Positions 11,191 to 23,390 of a DNA stretch of 64,000 nt are shown one piece after another; within the stretch, counting starts at the first letter, position 1; every line of letters begins with the position of its first letter. Below the pieces are notes generated by a model. The model was not told where the DNA came from, made no database searches, and saw nothing but the letters and a program-made list of their open reading frames with translations. A program made the translations under genes and the position numbers. Source of the DNA: Planococcus citri (taxonomy: Eukaryota; Arthropoda; Insecta; Hemiptera; Pseudococcidae); assembly GCF_950023065.1 (NCBI RefSeq), contig NC_088680.1:45868559-45932558 (forward strand), given 5' to 3'.

Positions 11191-12479
11191 TGATGATCTA
11201 CAATTTTGTTTCTCTTTTTTTTTTTCAGAAAGACTCTTAGTTTACTTACCCAAATAAATAAAGTAGAGCCATATGAAGCATTTTTCACGAAAAACCTAAT
11301 TTTCGGTAACACCCCCTCCAGACTGCTACAACTTGGAGAAAATCAGTTTACAGAGTTTTAAATATGATTAAGAATATAATTTCAAAAATTTCAAAATTTC
11401 AAAGTTGTTTTTTTTTTAAAGCTTTATTTCCAAAACCTTGTTCAATTTCAGTCTCAGCATTTAAAAATAACGTTGGTGAAAATCCAAAAAATTCAAAAAT
11501 TTAAGTGATATTTACCACTATGAACATTTTGTGATGGAATTATAGTAAAATCATAAGGGCAGGAAGCCTCAAAATTTTGCTCAAAATGTAAAAAAAAAGT
11601 GTAACTTCGTGTGACATTTCATTTTACAATTTTTGAGAGCACTGAATACAAATATCGTCATTTTTTTTATTTCTCTGGAATGTTTCGATACTTTTAAAAT
11701 GGATGGAAAAAACTTTGCCAGTATTAAACCTAAGACTTATTTTGTAGGGGAGCGCGGGGGGAACTGCGTCCTCCCAAAAAAAGTTCAAAAATATCAAAAA
11801 ATTGTCATTAAAAACTAAAAAAAATGAAAAAATTTGAACAAAATACAAAATAAATTAATTTTGGTAAAACTTTTTCAAAAAATTTTGATTTTTTTAATGT
11901 CAAAATTATCCAAATACAAAATCTGTCAAAGTTGTCACATTGAAATTTTTGAATTATGGAACATTATTACCTACTTGAAGAGCAAAAAAAAGTGATCAAT
12001 ATTCTTCATTTTTAAACAATAAAAAAAAATAATTTAGAAAAGCTTGTCTCTCCATAAGTATTATCTAACAATAAAGTAATTTTTTAAAAAAAAAAGGTAC
12101 TTCGATCTGTTTCTTAAAACACTGTGGCGGGGAGAGGGGGTAAGTATGAAAATTAAGGACTTGTTACTTCAATTTAGCCCCCCCCCCCCCGGAAGGAAAT
12201 ACAACAAAAAAACAGATTATAAACCTATCAGAAAAACTAGAAAAAAATTCAAATTCATCACGAACAGTCAAAAAGAACTTACGAATAGGTACCTATCAAA
12301 TTGAAATACTTCAAACGAAAACCTCTTAAAAGAAATAATTTGCGCCCTCCTAATGGAAAATTCATTAAAAATAAAAAATAAAATGGAACTATCAAAAATT
12401 CGAACAGGTGCACAAAATTTCACACTTAAGTGGGTTTAGGAGACTGTAATTTGAAACTATATTAGACTTGCTTTTGACC
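11191..12479. other. AT-rich DNA, no gene seen
   Basis: Many A/T runs, plus a 12-14 base C run at about 12178-12190. ORFs at 11624-11848 (minus) and 11633-11818 (plus) overlap each other and look random. It leads up to the left end of the foldback element. Confidence 0.6.
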
Positions 12480-13913
12480 TAGTCCAGTAAATAAAGCACT
12501 TTTTGGAGGTAAACCCAAACAAAATTGCGACAAAAGATTTTTTTGCTTTAAAAGGTCTAGGATGATGTCCTAAACAACATATCCGGAGCCGCCCCCGATC
12601 CACCTGGTGCGTTCCCCCCACAGTGGATTTTAGCCCCCCAAAACACGTTTTTCGTAATTTTCTCCTCCGCATTGCATTTTAGCGAAAAATGTGTAGATAG
12701 ATTAAAAATCTACGTCAAATTTCCGATCTAATGATGTATCAACTTCCCTTGTTGGTACAAGGGGGGTGGGACTACAACCATTTAAAGAAGGGGGGTTTTC
12801 TGAAAAATGCGTAAAGGCAATAGCCGCCTAAGAGGGGTGAAATGGTCTCCGAGAGCGTTTAGATTGATATTATCATGGAAGGTGGGTACCATTGAGAAAC
12901 TTCCGCGTGGAAAATTTCAGATCCACTGCCCCTCCCCTTTTTGAGGAACCCCCCTTTTCTAAAATTTCAAAACCATTTTTCTCAGCCTCATGTGGACCGA
13001 TTTTGAAAATTTTTTAGTATGTTGTACACATCCTTTGGAGGTACACCCACAAAAATTTTCAGCCTCCTCCCCTCATATTTACTCTCAAAATGGCGTTTCA
13101 AACTTATTTTATGCTTTTTAACAATAGTCAAATTTGAAGGGGCTAAGTGCTCTGGAGAGGTCTAGATGAGGGTAGGAAAAAAGCTGACGTCATATTCGTG
13201 CTCAGCGGTATCGAATCATAAGAAAACGACACCCTATTTATTGATACTTAGTTATTTTCCGCAAAATTCCCATTTTACCCCAACCCTCCTTACGACACAT
13301 TTTTACATCATTTTGAGGGGCAAATATGAGGGGAGGAGGCTGAAAATTTTTGTGGGTGTACCTCCAAAGGATGTGTACAACATACTAAAAAATTTTCAAA
13401 ATCGGTCCACATGGGGCTGAGAAAAATGGTTTTGAAATTTTAGAAAAGGGGCGTTCCCCAAAAAGGGGAGGGGCAGTGGATCTGAAATTTTCCACGCGGA
13501 AGTTTCTCAATGGTACCCACCTTTCATGATAATATCAATCTAAACGCTCTCTGAGACCATTTCACCCCTCTTAGGCGGCTATTGCCTTTACGCATTTTTC
13601 AGAAAACCCCCCTTCTTTAAATGGTTGTAGTCCCACCCCCCTTGTACCAACAAGGGAAGTTGATACATCATTAGATCGGAAATTTGACGTAGATTTTTAA
13701 TCTATCTACACATTTTTCGCTAAAATGCAATGCGGAGGAGAAAATTACGAAAAACGTGTTTTGGGGTGCTAAAATCCACTGTGGGGGGGAACGCACCAGG
13801 TGGATCGGGGGCGGCTCCGGATATGTTGTTTAGAACATCATCCTAGACCTTTTAAAGCAAAAAAATCTTTTGTTGCAATTTTGTTTGGGTCAAACTCTTT
13901 ATTTACTGGACTA
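12480..13913. mobile_element. Foldback (long-TIR) element, 1.43 kb
   Basis: Two arms of about 0.6 kb (12480-13096 and 13304-13913) are reverse complements of each other with only scattered mismatches (roughly 10-20 seen by eye), around a unique loop of about 0.2 kb. Both ends read TAGTCCAGTAAATAAAG inward, and ACC flanks each side (12477-12479 and 13914-13916), a possible 3-bp target duplication. The arms are GC-richer than their surroundings and contain runs such as GGGGGG. No coding capacity: the ORFs at 12457-12672 and 13166-13420 are readings of the arms or loop. The low divergence suggests recent insertion or arm-to-arm gene conversion. A transcript across it would fold into a very long hairpin. 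Confidence 0.85.
13097..13303. other. Loop of the foldback element
   Basis: Unique spacer between the arms. On the minus strand it contains CGCTGAGCACGAATATGACG, closely matching a segment at about 55595-55617 outside this element. The loop or its source therefore belongs to a dispersed repeat family. Confidence 0.6.
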
Positions 13914-13916
13914 ACC

Positions 13917-16098
13917 AATTAGATTCAAATTGAGAAAAATTGGGAGAATCATACTGGCCAAATTTTTCAAACGAATGAAATTTCTGATAATACAAATACC
14001 TAAGTTAATGAAAAAAGATCACAATTTTTTATCTTTTTTAACCTAAGAAATGGGGGTAAAAGTTTTACAAGATCAGCAGTCGTCCTGATACAAATTCATT
14101 TGTTTTCCATCTCCTACGTTTGGGATAAATTAATCGAAAAAAATGAAAAATTGACATTTTCAAGTTTTACAGGGAAGAGGAGAAATAGCCCAATCATCTT
14201 ATTCACCAAAAATCAACTATAGGAAATTATTTCTGCTCTTCAATAAATTATTATTCGACAAGTTAATTCGACCTTTTTTTTGTGTGCAAATAAGATATCT
14301 GTTACGTATTGTCTCTTATCATTGATGAAAATCGATTGATTAAATTTATACAAGCTCGTGGCTTCCTTTTTAGTCAAATACATAGGTACTTAATAAATTT
14401 ATGTATCTGCAATCTGCATACTCATCGAGTGTTAGTCGGTAATATCATAAAAATATCACATATTATACAATATATAATAGCATTCTATTCTTTAAAAATT
14501 AACTTAACAATCAATACCGGTATAATAAATTCAAAACAGGCGCCTGCATAATACACAATAAAAAAATCCATAATGAATTCATCGATCTTATCGTACATAT
14601 AACACACCTACAAGTAGCACTATACACAGTGTACCTACTCACAAAGAAGATCTATTAAAAACTCATTTAAAGTTCTTCAATCTTAATCGTCTATGACATT
14701 AAACAAGCATTAGATAAACCTACATAAATACATAGTTATAGAAAGAAGATTTGTAAAAAAAAATCTCACTCTCGTGCACATACACGCGTATGGTGTAGTC
14801 ATAAAATAGTATACACGATCATAAAACTGACATATAAATAAACCTAGCGTATATAAATGAATTATAAAAAGAGAAGGAAGGAAAGGTGAAACCACACAGG
14901 GCTCATATAGCAGAAGCGACGACAAAACTATAAACTTTAAATGGGTGCTAATAAAGTCGTAAAATTTGTACATATTTTTTCTCTTTCTCTCTCTCATTTT
15001 TTTTTTATTTTTAATTGTACCTACACAAAAAAAAATTATAAAATAATAAATAGGCTTTAAACACGTTAAAGTTAGATTTATGTGTGATATTTGACGATGT
15101 CAGAAACATTAAAACAAATTAGACAGACATTAAAGTGTGGTTTTTTTTGGCGGTCACGTTTTATAGAAAGAAGCCGATTGCTCTTTAAACAAAGTTTTTA
15201 TAGCAATTGAGAAAATTCAAGAGGTCTGGCAATAATACCGGTAATTTATTATTTACGGTTATTTCCGACAGATGGAAGCATCGAATAGTTTATAGCGTGC
15301 TAATAGACGATGTAGTACTCGTCACACTCGTGTACGTGTAGCGCGGCGCTTCGAGCTCGGGGCATTTTTTTCTCCACGATACGAGTTGAAGAAATAAGAG
15401 GGTGTGTGAGATGAAGATGGGATTTTTTGAGCGCTGTGTTCTGCGCCATCTGTCAGTATGAGAATGCAACGATGTTGGTACAGATTTAGAAACAGGGTGA
15501 ATTCTACACGGTGGATGTTTCCAAAGTTGAAACAGGGTGAAATGTAGATGTCGTTTGATGAGATGAAAAAGAAATGCGATTTTTTGGAATTTTATAAAAT
15601 TATTTTGCTTGGGGATTTGTGTTTTTGGTTATTGGTTTTCTTGTACTCGGATGGGTGGTTTTTATTTTAGAGGAAAAATCAGATAGGGAGGGGGGAGGAA
15701 GGTTGCCTATTCCAATGTGTTCGTATTTAAAAATTTTCGAGTATGATGGAGGGAGTAGGTCAATAAATTTTTCATTTATGATTCAACAACAGAAAATGGG
15801 CAGAAGTGAGATAAATGAACAGTGTGCACTTGCTTGATGATGGAAGGGGTGGTATCTAATCACAGATCGGTGTGTTTAAAGTAAAAAACACATTGCCGAA
15901 TAATTTTTTAAAATTCATTTCAACTTTAAAAATTACGAGTAAGTATAAGTTGGTACTTTTCTGAACAGTATTACGTAAGTACAATAGGTATGAAGTGAAT
16001 GAAAAAGAATGAAATTACGTGAAAACAGAAAGTTATTAAAGTATCTCAAAAGTTGTTGAAAAAGATGTGAAAAATGATCAAAATCAACTTGTAGATTC
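13917..16098. other. Mixed DNA, no gene recognised
   Basis: 14290-15480 is less AT-rich and holds CpG-containing words at 15290-15480, with an acceptor-like TCTGCGCCATCTGTCAG at about 15440. The ORFs 14309-14551, 14710-14997 and 15619-15837 have random-looking composition. Confidence 0.45.
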
Positions 16099-16487
16099 AT
16101 ATGAAGAGTGATATTCCAAAACTCGCTTTGTCCATTTTCACAACTTTTCAGGAGAGAGGAAAAACAGTTTCCCTTTAAACGGGTAAATTGGCTTTTTAGG
16201 CGAGTTTAGCACTTTATTTGGGTGGATTTATGATGTAGGAGTGTAGGTATACATTTTATCCACTAAATACTGCTGAAAAAATTTCAATAACAATGGGCAA
16301 AACGCGTTTTGGAACATTATTTTTTTTTTAATTTTTAGTGAATTGGCTATTAAGGTGAGTTTAACACCTCATTTTGGTAGGTTGATGATGTAGGAATGTG
16401 AGTTAATACTTCATCTACCAGATACCACTGAAAACCCAACTTTGATAAAAATGGACAAAGCGAGTTTTGGAATATCACTCTTCATAT
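16099..16487. mobile_element. TIR element with internal tandem duplication
   Basis: About 41 bases at the left end, starting ATATGAAGAGTGATATTCC, are the reverse complement of the right end (16446-16487), nearly without change. Inside, a segment of about 140 bp is present twice in direct orientation: AATTGGCTTTTTAGGCGAGT at about 16186 and AATTGGCTATTAAGGTGAGT at about 16341, each followed by a similar GATGTAGGAxTGT stretch. There is no coding capacity. The AAGGTGAGT word inside looks like a splice donor but lies in the repeat. Confidence 0.7.
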
Positions 16488-19330
16488 TTAAAATTTTATG
16501 AAAAATTGTTAAAGTAAATATGTACCTAGTAAAAAATTGAAAAAATTAATAAGTAAAAATTCAACGTAAAATTTGTCAAAGTGACTTTATAATTATTTTG
16601 ATGTTTTGTGAAATATCAAAAAGTTTGAAATATTTTTTCAATGAATAAATAGTAGAAAATGTAGTAAAAAAATGAAAAATAAAATAACAAAATCAAAAAA
16701 TGAAAAAAAAAGATTCAAAAAACATGAAAATATTACATTTTTTGGGAATGGGTAGGGATTTTGTTTTTATTATTGAAATGTGAAAAAAATAAAAATAAAT
16801 TGTTATTGGTAGGTATTGAAAAAAAAATAATAAAAAATAAAAAAACTAAAAATTCTGAAAATATGACATTATCTACGTAGCTCAAATTGAAATGTCGAAA
16901 AAAAAATTTGAGAACAGAAAAGAATAATATAATTGTAGAAAAAGTTGGAAAATAGTTTCAAAAATTTTTTAAATATTGCAATTTTGCCATACTTATTTCT
17001 GACAGATTGGTGTACCTACTTTTGCTGAAATTTTATGTGAGATATAGAGTCACATTTCAAAATTTCATTTTAAAAATAGGGGGTAGAAGTAAGAATAAAA
17101 CGAGATGACATTTCGTCGCGTTTTTTTTCAACCCCTTTTCTATTTTTTGAAAAATTCATCGGTTCCGTGCAGATACCTATTTGCTCAAAAATGTATTTCT
17201 GGGTTGATAAATATTGGCCATTAATTCTTTGTTTGAAAAAAAAAACACAAAAAAACAAAAAAAACCGACCAGGCAGGGAAAAAAGTACCTAGTCTTATTT
17301 TCAGAACCATTTAATAAAATTTGATTTTTTATTTCAACATTTTTAGTTTGAAAATTTATTTTAAAAAAATTATTACCTATCTACTTACCTACTAGGGTAA
17401 TTAGTTTTTCAGTTTTTTTTTCTTTTTGAAAGATGGAGCTTGGGCAAATTATAAGTAGCTAAATTATATACTTCAACAAGACGTATCTAAGAGTATTTTG
17501 ACATTTTTTAGGGTAATTCCATCTCTGTCCACCTGCCTTTCTCTTGAGCAGGAGCTCGTAGTTTGAAAATTTGGAAATTTTTCATCATAAAATTATCATA
17601 CTTTGAAGGAAAAACTATTATTTTGAGACATTCTGAATTTGACTAAAAAAGGCTTTGAAGTTTTCTAATGGTTTAAACGAAATGATAGAATATGAATTCA
17701 GAAGACCACTACATTAAAAATCTGACAAAAATTTTGAAACTTCATACTTTGAGCTCTCGTCAATGGTGGAGGGGGGGAGGGGAGAAGTGATTGAACATTA
17801 ATCTGAAAATTTGACATTTTTGCTACATCTCGTTGAAGTCATTTGGCCACCAAAAAATCACCTTATCAAGTACCTAACTCGTACCTATTGTTGCCTATGC
17901 CATGTTTAAGAATAAATAGGTAGTTTCAATTTTCATAAAGGTAGGTTGAGTTACCCATTAAATATTTTTTAGACAGAAACTATTTTAGACAATTTCAAGG
18001 CCCTCTGAAACAACATTCGCAATTATAACGAGCTGATTTTCTACTGAATTCTTAAACTCAAAAACTTGAGCTGTATGTTTGAAGAGGGAGGGAGTGCACA
18101 GTGTTTAGGAACGTCTTATTTGAAAGAGAAATTTAGAACAGTCGTGAAATATATTTTTTTGAGATACATACTTACACTTCCAATTTTCCACAAAACCATA
18201 TTGCGCAATTAGAAACGATTGAATTTGCAATTTTCACTGGTTCAACATTGTGAAAACAATTTGAAAAAATTTTCAGAACTCTTGTTTTGAATATTATGGC
18301 AGTAAAATTCTTCAACAGAAGATAAATTATGTCGAATTATAATGAAATTTCCCAAACGAACATTGAATTGATTAAAATGCCATAACATTTTTCCAAAATA
18401 TACTCAATGAAAACACGTTTCAAAAGGAATACAAATTCGTTGAATGGGTTAGAAAATCATTAAAAATAACGAATAAAAAAATAAAATTACACTAAAACTA
18501 TGTAAAATATTTTTAAAAATTAACAAAAGCTAAGAAAAGTTGCTCAGCAGAAAAAAAATGATGATTTTTGCATGAAAATCATCATATTCGTAAAATGCTT
18601 TAAAGAATAGGTAGTAACTTCGTGAGGAAAAAAATCTAAAATTGTGCGAAGCAAAAAACAATTCAGGTAAAAAATTGAGAGTATTTTTTCGAATCTAGAA
18701 AATCTTAAAATAGGTAGGTACAATGCATTTTTTTGTTTTTCTTAATTTTTTTCCAGCATCCTTTCTCCAGTTCTCCAAAATGTGCCAATTTAAACTTAAT
18801 TTAAGCTTATCTCAATTAAAATACCCACCAGCTGATTTTTAAACTATTCAAACTCGAATTAGTTTCAATTAAAATCCATTTAAATCATCAAATTCCAACG
18901 AATTATCCATAAATTCTCCAGCAAGGACGATAGAATCCCTGCTTGGGATGCTGTGTTACATCTGTATCTAAAAAATCTGCGAGATAGTTTGTAATTTGGT
19001 ACACAGAGCGCGTGACCCATTTCGGTAAAAACACATCCACACAGCCCACAGCAACGTTGTGAGAAAGATGCGTCTCGTCGCAGGTCGTAAAAGGAAAACA
19101 CCAAACAGCCAACCAACAGTAATAAATTTTCCTCGCCGTTATCGTGTGCGATAACTTAACTTTTCAATACGGTATTTTTTCAATAAAAAATCACAACCGA
19201 ATAGCACCTACCAATATCCATAGGTATAGATATAACTTTGCATATCTCGTGGTCTTGTACATACACTTCGTACATAAGTACCTAGGTAGGTACAACACAA
19301 TGTTATACAAATTAGTGTTGTTGTTCTGCA
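16488..19330. other. AT-rich DNA, no gene recognised
   Basis: A/T runs dominate to about 18880. From 18880 to 19330 the sequence is less AT-rich, with two overlapping minus-strand ORFs (18880-19116) that show no supporting splice pair or recognisable motif. Confidence 0.5.
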
Positions 19331-19620
19331 TACCGTCGTGATACGCGATCGAGCGACCGAACGTTGGTACTCGCTACACAGCGTAATAATTAAAAATGTA
19401 TTAATTAAATTATTGGCGTTGTTTAGGCTGGCAATTACGTGATTTATGAGGTGCGGTTGGCCGTTAGTTAATTAAATGGCGATTAAACGCGCCATAAACG
19501 AAGCAGAAATTTACATATTAAATGAAACAGGTGTTATCTCAATTGGCACCGAAAGCCCGTGAACTATACGGAATAATTAATTGTTTACGATCAACAGGGT
19601 ATGTGTGTAGACCGGCATCG
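19331..19620. promoter_or_regulatory. Candidate cis-regulatory element (homeodomain-site cluster)
   Basis: Homopolymers are absent here and transcription-factor words cluster: repeated TTAATTAA/TAATTA (Antp-class homeodomain sites), TGCGGTTG (Runt-like) and GCGCCATAAA plus TTTATGAGG (caudal/Abd-B-like TTTAT words). No open frame is convincing. The density of TAATTA-type words is partly expected in AT-rich DNA, so the evidence is the combination with non-AT words and the sharp change in texture. The target gene is unknown; a developmental gene with giant introns would fit. Confidence 0.3.
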
Positions 19621-20283
19621 GGTGCTTTTAACTTCAAAACAGATATATTTATGGTGTAGTATACTATATATTTTAAAGCATAGGTACTCTACAACTATCC
19701 CATTTTATGTGTATACAGTACACACTTGACCGCATACCTGTACAGTAATATGTATATTACTCTTCATGTTCCTGGTATGTACCTATAGAGGTATTCGTGT
19801 GCCACTCGATCGTTGTCGTATAGTCGTCGTGTTTAACGTACTAGATATCAACTTTGAGAGAATTATTAATTTTTCAACGGTTCGTCGTCTTTCGAGCCAA
19901 TAACGTTATCATCTGGTGCAAGATTAATAATTTAGGTTTCAGGTACGGTATCTGTATTCGATAAACGTTATCCCTGGAATGGCTCCTGTAGTCTCAATCG
20001 CCGAATTTCGACCGCGAAAAAAAATTCACCGCAGGAATGAAGAAGGCGCAGGCGTCTACCATAATTGTAATTTGTATTGGCAGTTTCGGAGTAGAATTTT
20101 AAATCCATCGATGCATCGAAGTGTATGTAATCAAAATGCAAACCATACGTCCAGCTTGACTGATAACATGGTCATCGCATACAAAGTACTTAGAGCATCG
20201 CAGGTATTAGCCTAAGGAATTTCATGGTACGATATCTTTGTTGCAAATTATCGTGCAAGTTTTTCGTCGTAGGCTCCAATACA
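19621..20283. other. Less AT-rich island without firm gene
   Basis: Mixed sequence continues from the candidate enhancer. The plus ORF 19979-20215 (78 codons, starting MAPVVSIAEFRPRKKIHRR) looks moderately protein-like, but no splice or promoter signal supports it. Confidence 0.35.
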
Positions 20284-20841
20284 TCAGTAGCCAACATGTC
20301 TACAGATGTTATCAGCAGCTCGAATGATTGCAAAATTTGACGAAATTTTTAACCAATTCGATATCTCGACGAAAATTATCCGATTTTGGAGATAACAGAA
20401 GTACGATTCGAGAATTTTAATTGGATTTAGATATAGTGTTTTTTGTAGTTGATACGCGGTCTTTAGATATAGGTATATACTAGAACCTGACTGTGCTGAA
20501 ATTATGGATTGATTTTCAATTATGTGCTTAGTCATCGATATCAAGGATGAGTTTTCTTCGTTGTTTTGAAAAGGTCTTCTGTACCGAGAAGTACCTGCTG
20601 AGATTTTTATTGCTTTTATGATGAGAATTTTGATTCGAGAATTCGATTGCTTCGTATTGCACTCGAGTCTTGGGCCAGAAATGTGGCGCAGTATCAACAA
20701 ACTAGCACTGCTCAGAAGATCTTGCATTATTTTTCCACATTTTTTGAATTTTTTTTTCAATATTTTCCAGCTGTAGGTATACCTATAGAGAAAATTTGGG
20801 TCACAATCGACACTGAATGGATCGAATTGCAAGATGATCAA
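20284..20841 (-). other. Longest ORF in window (185 codons), coding status doubtful
   Basis: An uninterrupted minus-strand frame of 185 codons that begins MIILQFDPFSVDCDPNFLY and is rich in Ile, Lys, Ser and Asn. No domain, signal peptide or catalytic motif is visible. The opposite strand is open for 69 codons at 20647-20856, so one of the two is at least a shadow. In about 64 kb of AT-rich DNA an open run of this size is unusual but not decisive. It could be a decayed transposon gene or chance. Confidence 0.15.
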
Positions 20842-20856
20842 CTTGACCCAACCTAA

Positions 20857-21657
20857 CGAAATACATCTCCAATTTTCTTCAGTGATAAAATTTGTGAATC
20901 CAAAATATATCTACAAGTATACCTGCAGGCATGAGAATTATTACTCAGCCATCTAACGTTGAATTGCTTGAAATTGGGAACTTTTCATATTGAAAAAAGT
21001 TTCATGGATCTCTCGTTGAAAAAAATTATTTCATCAGTAAAAAAAAATTAAATTTTTTTAATTAAAAAAAATTTTTATTTATGAAAATTCCTAAACTGTT
21101 TTACATTTTTTTTTATTTTTGAAAAACTGACAAACTGTTTAGAATTTTTTTTGCATCTATTCATTCCCTATTATTGAATGGTTCTGATCGATTGTTTTCA
21201 AAAATCTTCATTCTTCATTGGCTTCTCCCACTGATTTTCAGAACATTTTCAGGAACCTCCTCTCAGCCCATGAAGATTGTTCAAATTCAAGTATGAAATT
21301 TTTTAAAACTTACTTAGGTACCTAAATTGAAATTTTAAAAAAGAATAACAACAACTTTTAATTGGATGAAAAAAAAAATACGAACCACTACAGGTAAGTT
21401 AATTTTTACAACTAATATGGAACTATAGGCATGTGCATCCAAACTGAAATTAAAGAGCTTTAACTGAAATGACCTCACACACGCAAACAGTGCAACCAAT
21501 TCATAGAAATTTTTCATTTTTTCAAAAATAAGTAGGTAATGTTTTTCACTTTTTTAACCATTTAAAAAAAATTACACTCTGCGTATTAAAAAAAAAAAAT
21601 GTTTTGCTTACAAAGAGGGTACCTAAGTACTTATCTCAATTGGTAGAAAATTTTTTG
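20857..21657. other. AT-rich DNA, no gene seen
   Basis: A/T runs and frequent stops. A strong donor-like CTACAG|GTAAGTT occurs at 21392|21393 but lacks an upstream acceptor or coding-like sequence. Confidence 0.55.
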
Positions 21658-21916
21658 AATTGAGAGGGGTTAAATGGAAAAGGGGCCTTAGTCATTTTTT
21701 AAACTGATTTTTACATGTTCAAACAGACTTCAATTTTTTTTACTGGGAAATATTTTCCAATTCGTTTTTTTTCCATGGAAGAACACTTCAATATTACTGA
21801 ATATGGTCAAATTATTTTTAAAAAATTTAATATACTTACTTATTCAAAATTGAGAAAATAAAAAAAAAAACAAAAAAAAATGAATAAGGCCCCTTTTCCA
21901 TGGAATGATTAAATTG
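21658..21916. mobile_element. MITE, family A copy 1
   Basis: The left terminus contains ATGGAAAAGGGGCCTTAGTC (from 21674). The right terminus is its near reverse complement, ending at about 21901, and looser AATTGAG/CAATTT similarity extends outward on both sides. The interior aligns with the copy at 59792-60080 when one of the two is reverse-complemented, including the word ATTTTCCAATTC and a shared TGGAAGAACAC. There is no coding capacity. Two copies with the same ends and interior establish it as a repeat family. Confidence 0.7.
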
Positions 21917-21957
21917 AACAGAGAACAGAGCTAAATCGAAAGAGCATGTACATTGTA

Positions 21958-22375
21958 CAGGGTGTCTAACAAGTAGTGAATGTATGTTGTGAAAAAGTAG
22001 TGATTTTAAAAATGGGTATTGAAAGTAGTGAAACAGTACTTACCTAGTGAATTTAGTCAAAAAGGTGCCAAATGAAAAAATGAAAAAATTCAAACGTAGG
22101 TACAACAAAAACTTTCAAATCATTGAAAAAAAGTTTATTTTTGATGAAATTGGCAACAGTGTTGGAATATGTGACGTCAGTTCAGTCGATGAGTTTTCTT
22201 CCAGTTAAAATTTTTTGAAAGTTTTCCTGAAAAATTTGACTTTGTTCATTTTGAATGTGTGGAGAGGGGGGTTGAGTGAAGAGCTTTCTGAGAATTTAAT
22301 TGAAAAATGGCAGTAAAAAAAAGTTGTGATTTTTTTCAAAAAAAAAAGTAGGTAGTTAGGTACGTCAGACACCAT
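21958..22375. mobile_element. Possible TIR element, second CAGGGTGTCTAAC family member
   Basis: It starts CAGGGTGTCTAACAAG and ends with GTCAGACACCATG, giving short, imperfect inverted ends. The first half contains reiterated GTAGTGA/AGTAGTGAAT words. The start matches the element at 10861. Boundaries on the right are approximate. Confidence 0.35.
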
Positions 22376-23390
22376 GATGTAAAAATACATTAGGTACCAC
22401 CCAAAATTTCACACTAGTGCCAAAGGACATTTTTCTATTTTTGGTAAATTTTTAAAAATCAAGCTAAAAATGCAAGAAATAAAAATTCTATCAAATCTTA
22501 ATTAGATTGAGGACGATTTCGAACCGTTTTGAGCAGTTCTAAGCCTCATCCTGCAGATTTTTCAAACTTGATGTTTCCAAAATTTTACCTACTGAAGCTG
22601 GAAAGACGAAACTTACTTCATGTTAGTACCTAGACAACCCAATTTCAACATGTTGAGTCGATTGAAGGCGATTTTAAATTCAAATTTTCACAAAAAAAAT
22701 CGTTCAATGAACTCTGATGGATGAAGATTTGATTCAAGGAGATTTCTGGCGTGTAGTTTCTCGCTTAGCAAATTTTCCTCCAACTCAAAATAAAAAGGGC
22801 AAAAGATTCTTCCGAATCTCACCTAGGTTCCAACTTATTTCAACAAACATACCTACCTATTCCTAAATGCTTTCGCAATCTTTCAAAAATAAAAAAAAGA
22901 GTCAGTTCCCAAGTTGATAGGTATAAAATTAGAGTTTTAAAAGTCTCCAATCATAAACCTGAATTACGCAGATTCCTTTCAGAGACAGATAAATTCCTAA
23001 AACCGGACACAGTGACCCGATACCGAATATTTTTCAGATCCAAATGTAATCACTCTATAAGCTCGAGTCAGCTAGGTCAATTTGACCATTTAACAAGAAA
23101 ACTTACTTTGTATATTGTAAAAACAATCCGACTTCCTAGTCATATAATCGGATAACATCCGTGAAAATATAATAAAAACAGCATCATCATTATTTCCATT
23201 AGATAGTAGGTATCATATCAAACTAATACCTAACGTTGAAAGTGTATCACTAATAAAAAAATAACACCATTATACGATCGTTTCATAGCTAATAAATACT
23301 CAATTCAGCGAAACGACTCGATAAAGTTCTTAACCTGCTCCAAATCTAAAAAAAAAAAAAAATTATTAATTTACGTTTTTAAATACCAGA
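22376..23390. other. AT-rich DNA, no gene recognised
   Basis: No repeat or exon pair stands out. A minus-strand donor-like CCTAG|GTGAGATT lies near 22818 without a matching coding stretch. Confidence 0.5.

Noticed and set aside
16340..16360. TTAAG|GTGAGTTT inside the 16.1-kb element
   Set aside because: It belongs to an internal duplication of the TIR element, and the other copy has GGCGAGTTT in its place. It lacks a pyrimidine tract.
21380..21405. Plus-strand CTACAG|GTAAGTT
   Set aside because: A good donor, but the preceding 20 bases are A-rich with no pyrimidine tract, so it is neither a recursive site nor the end of an exon I can define.
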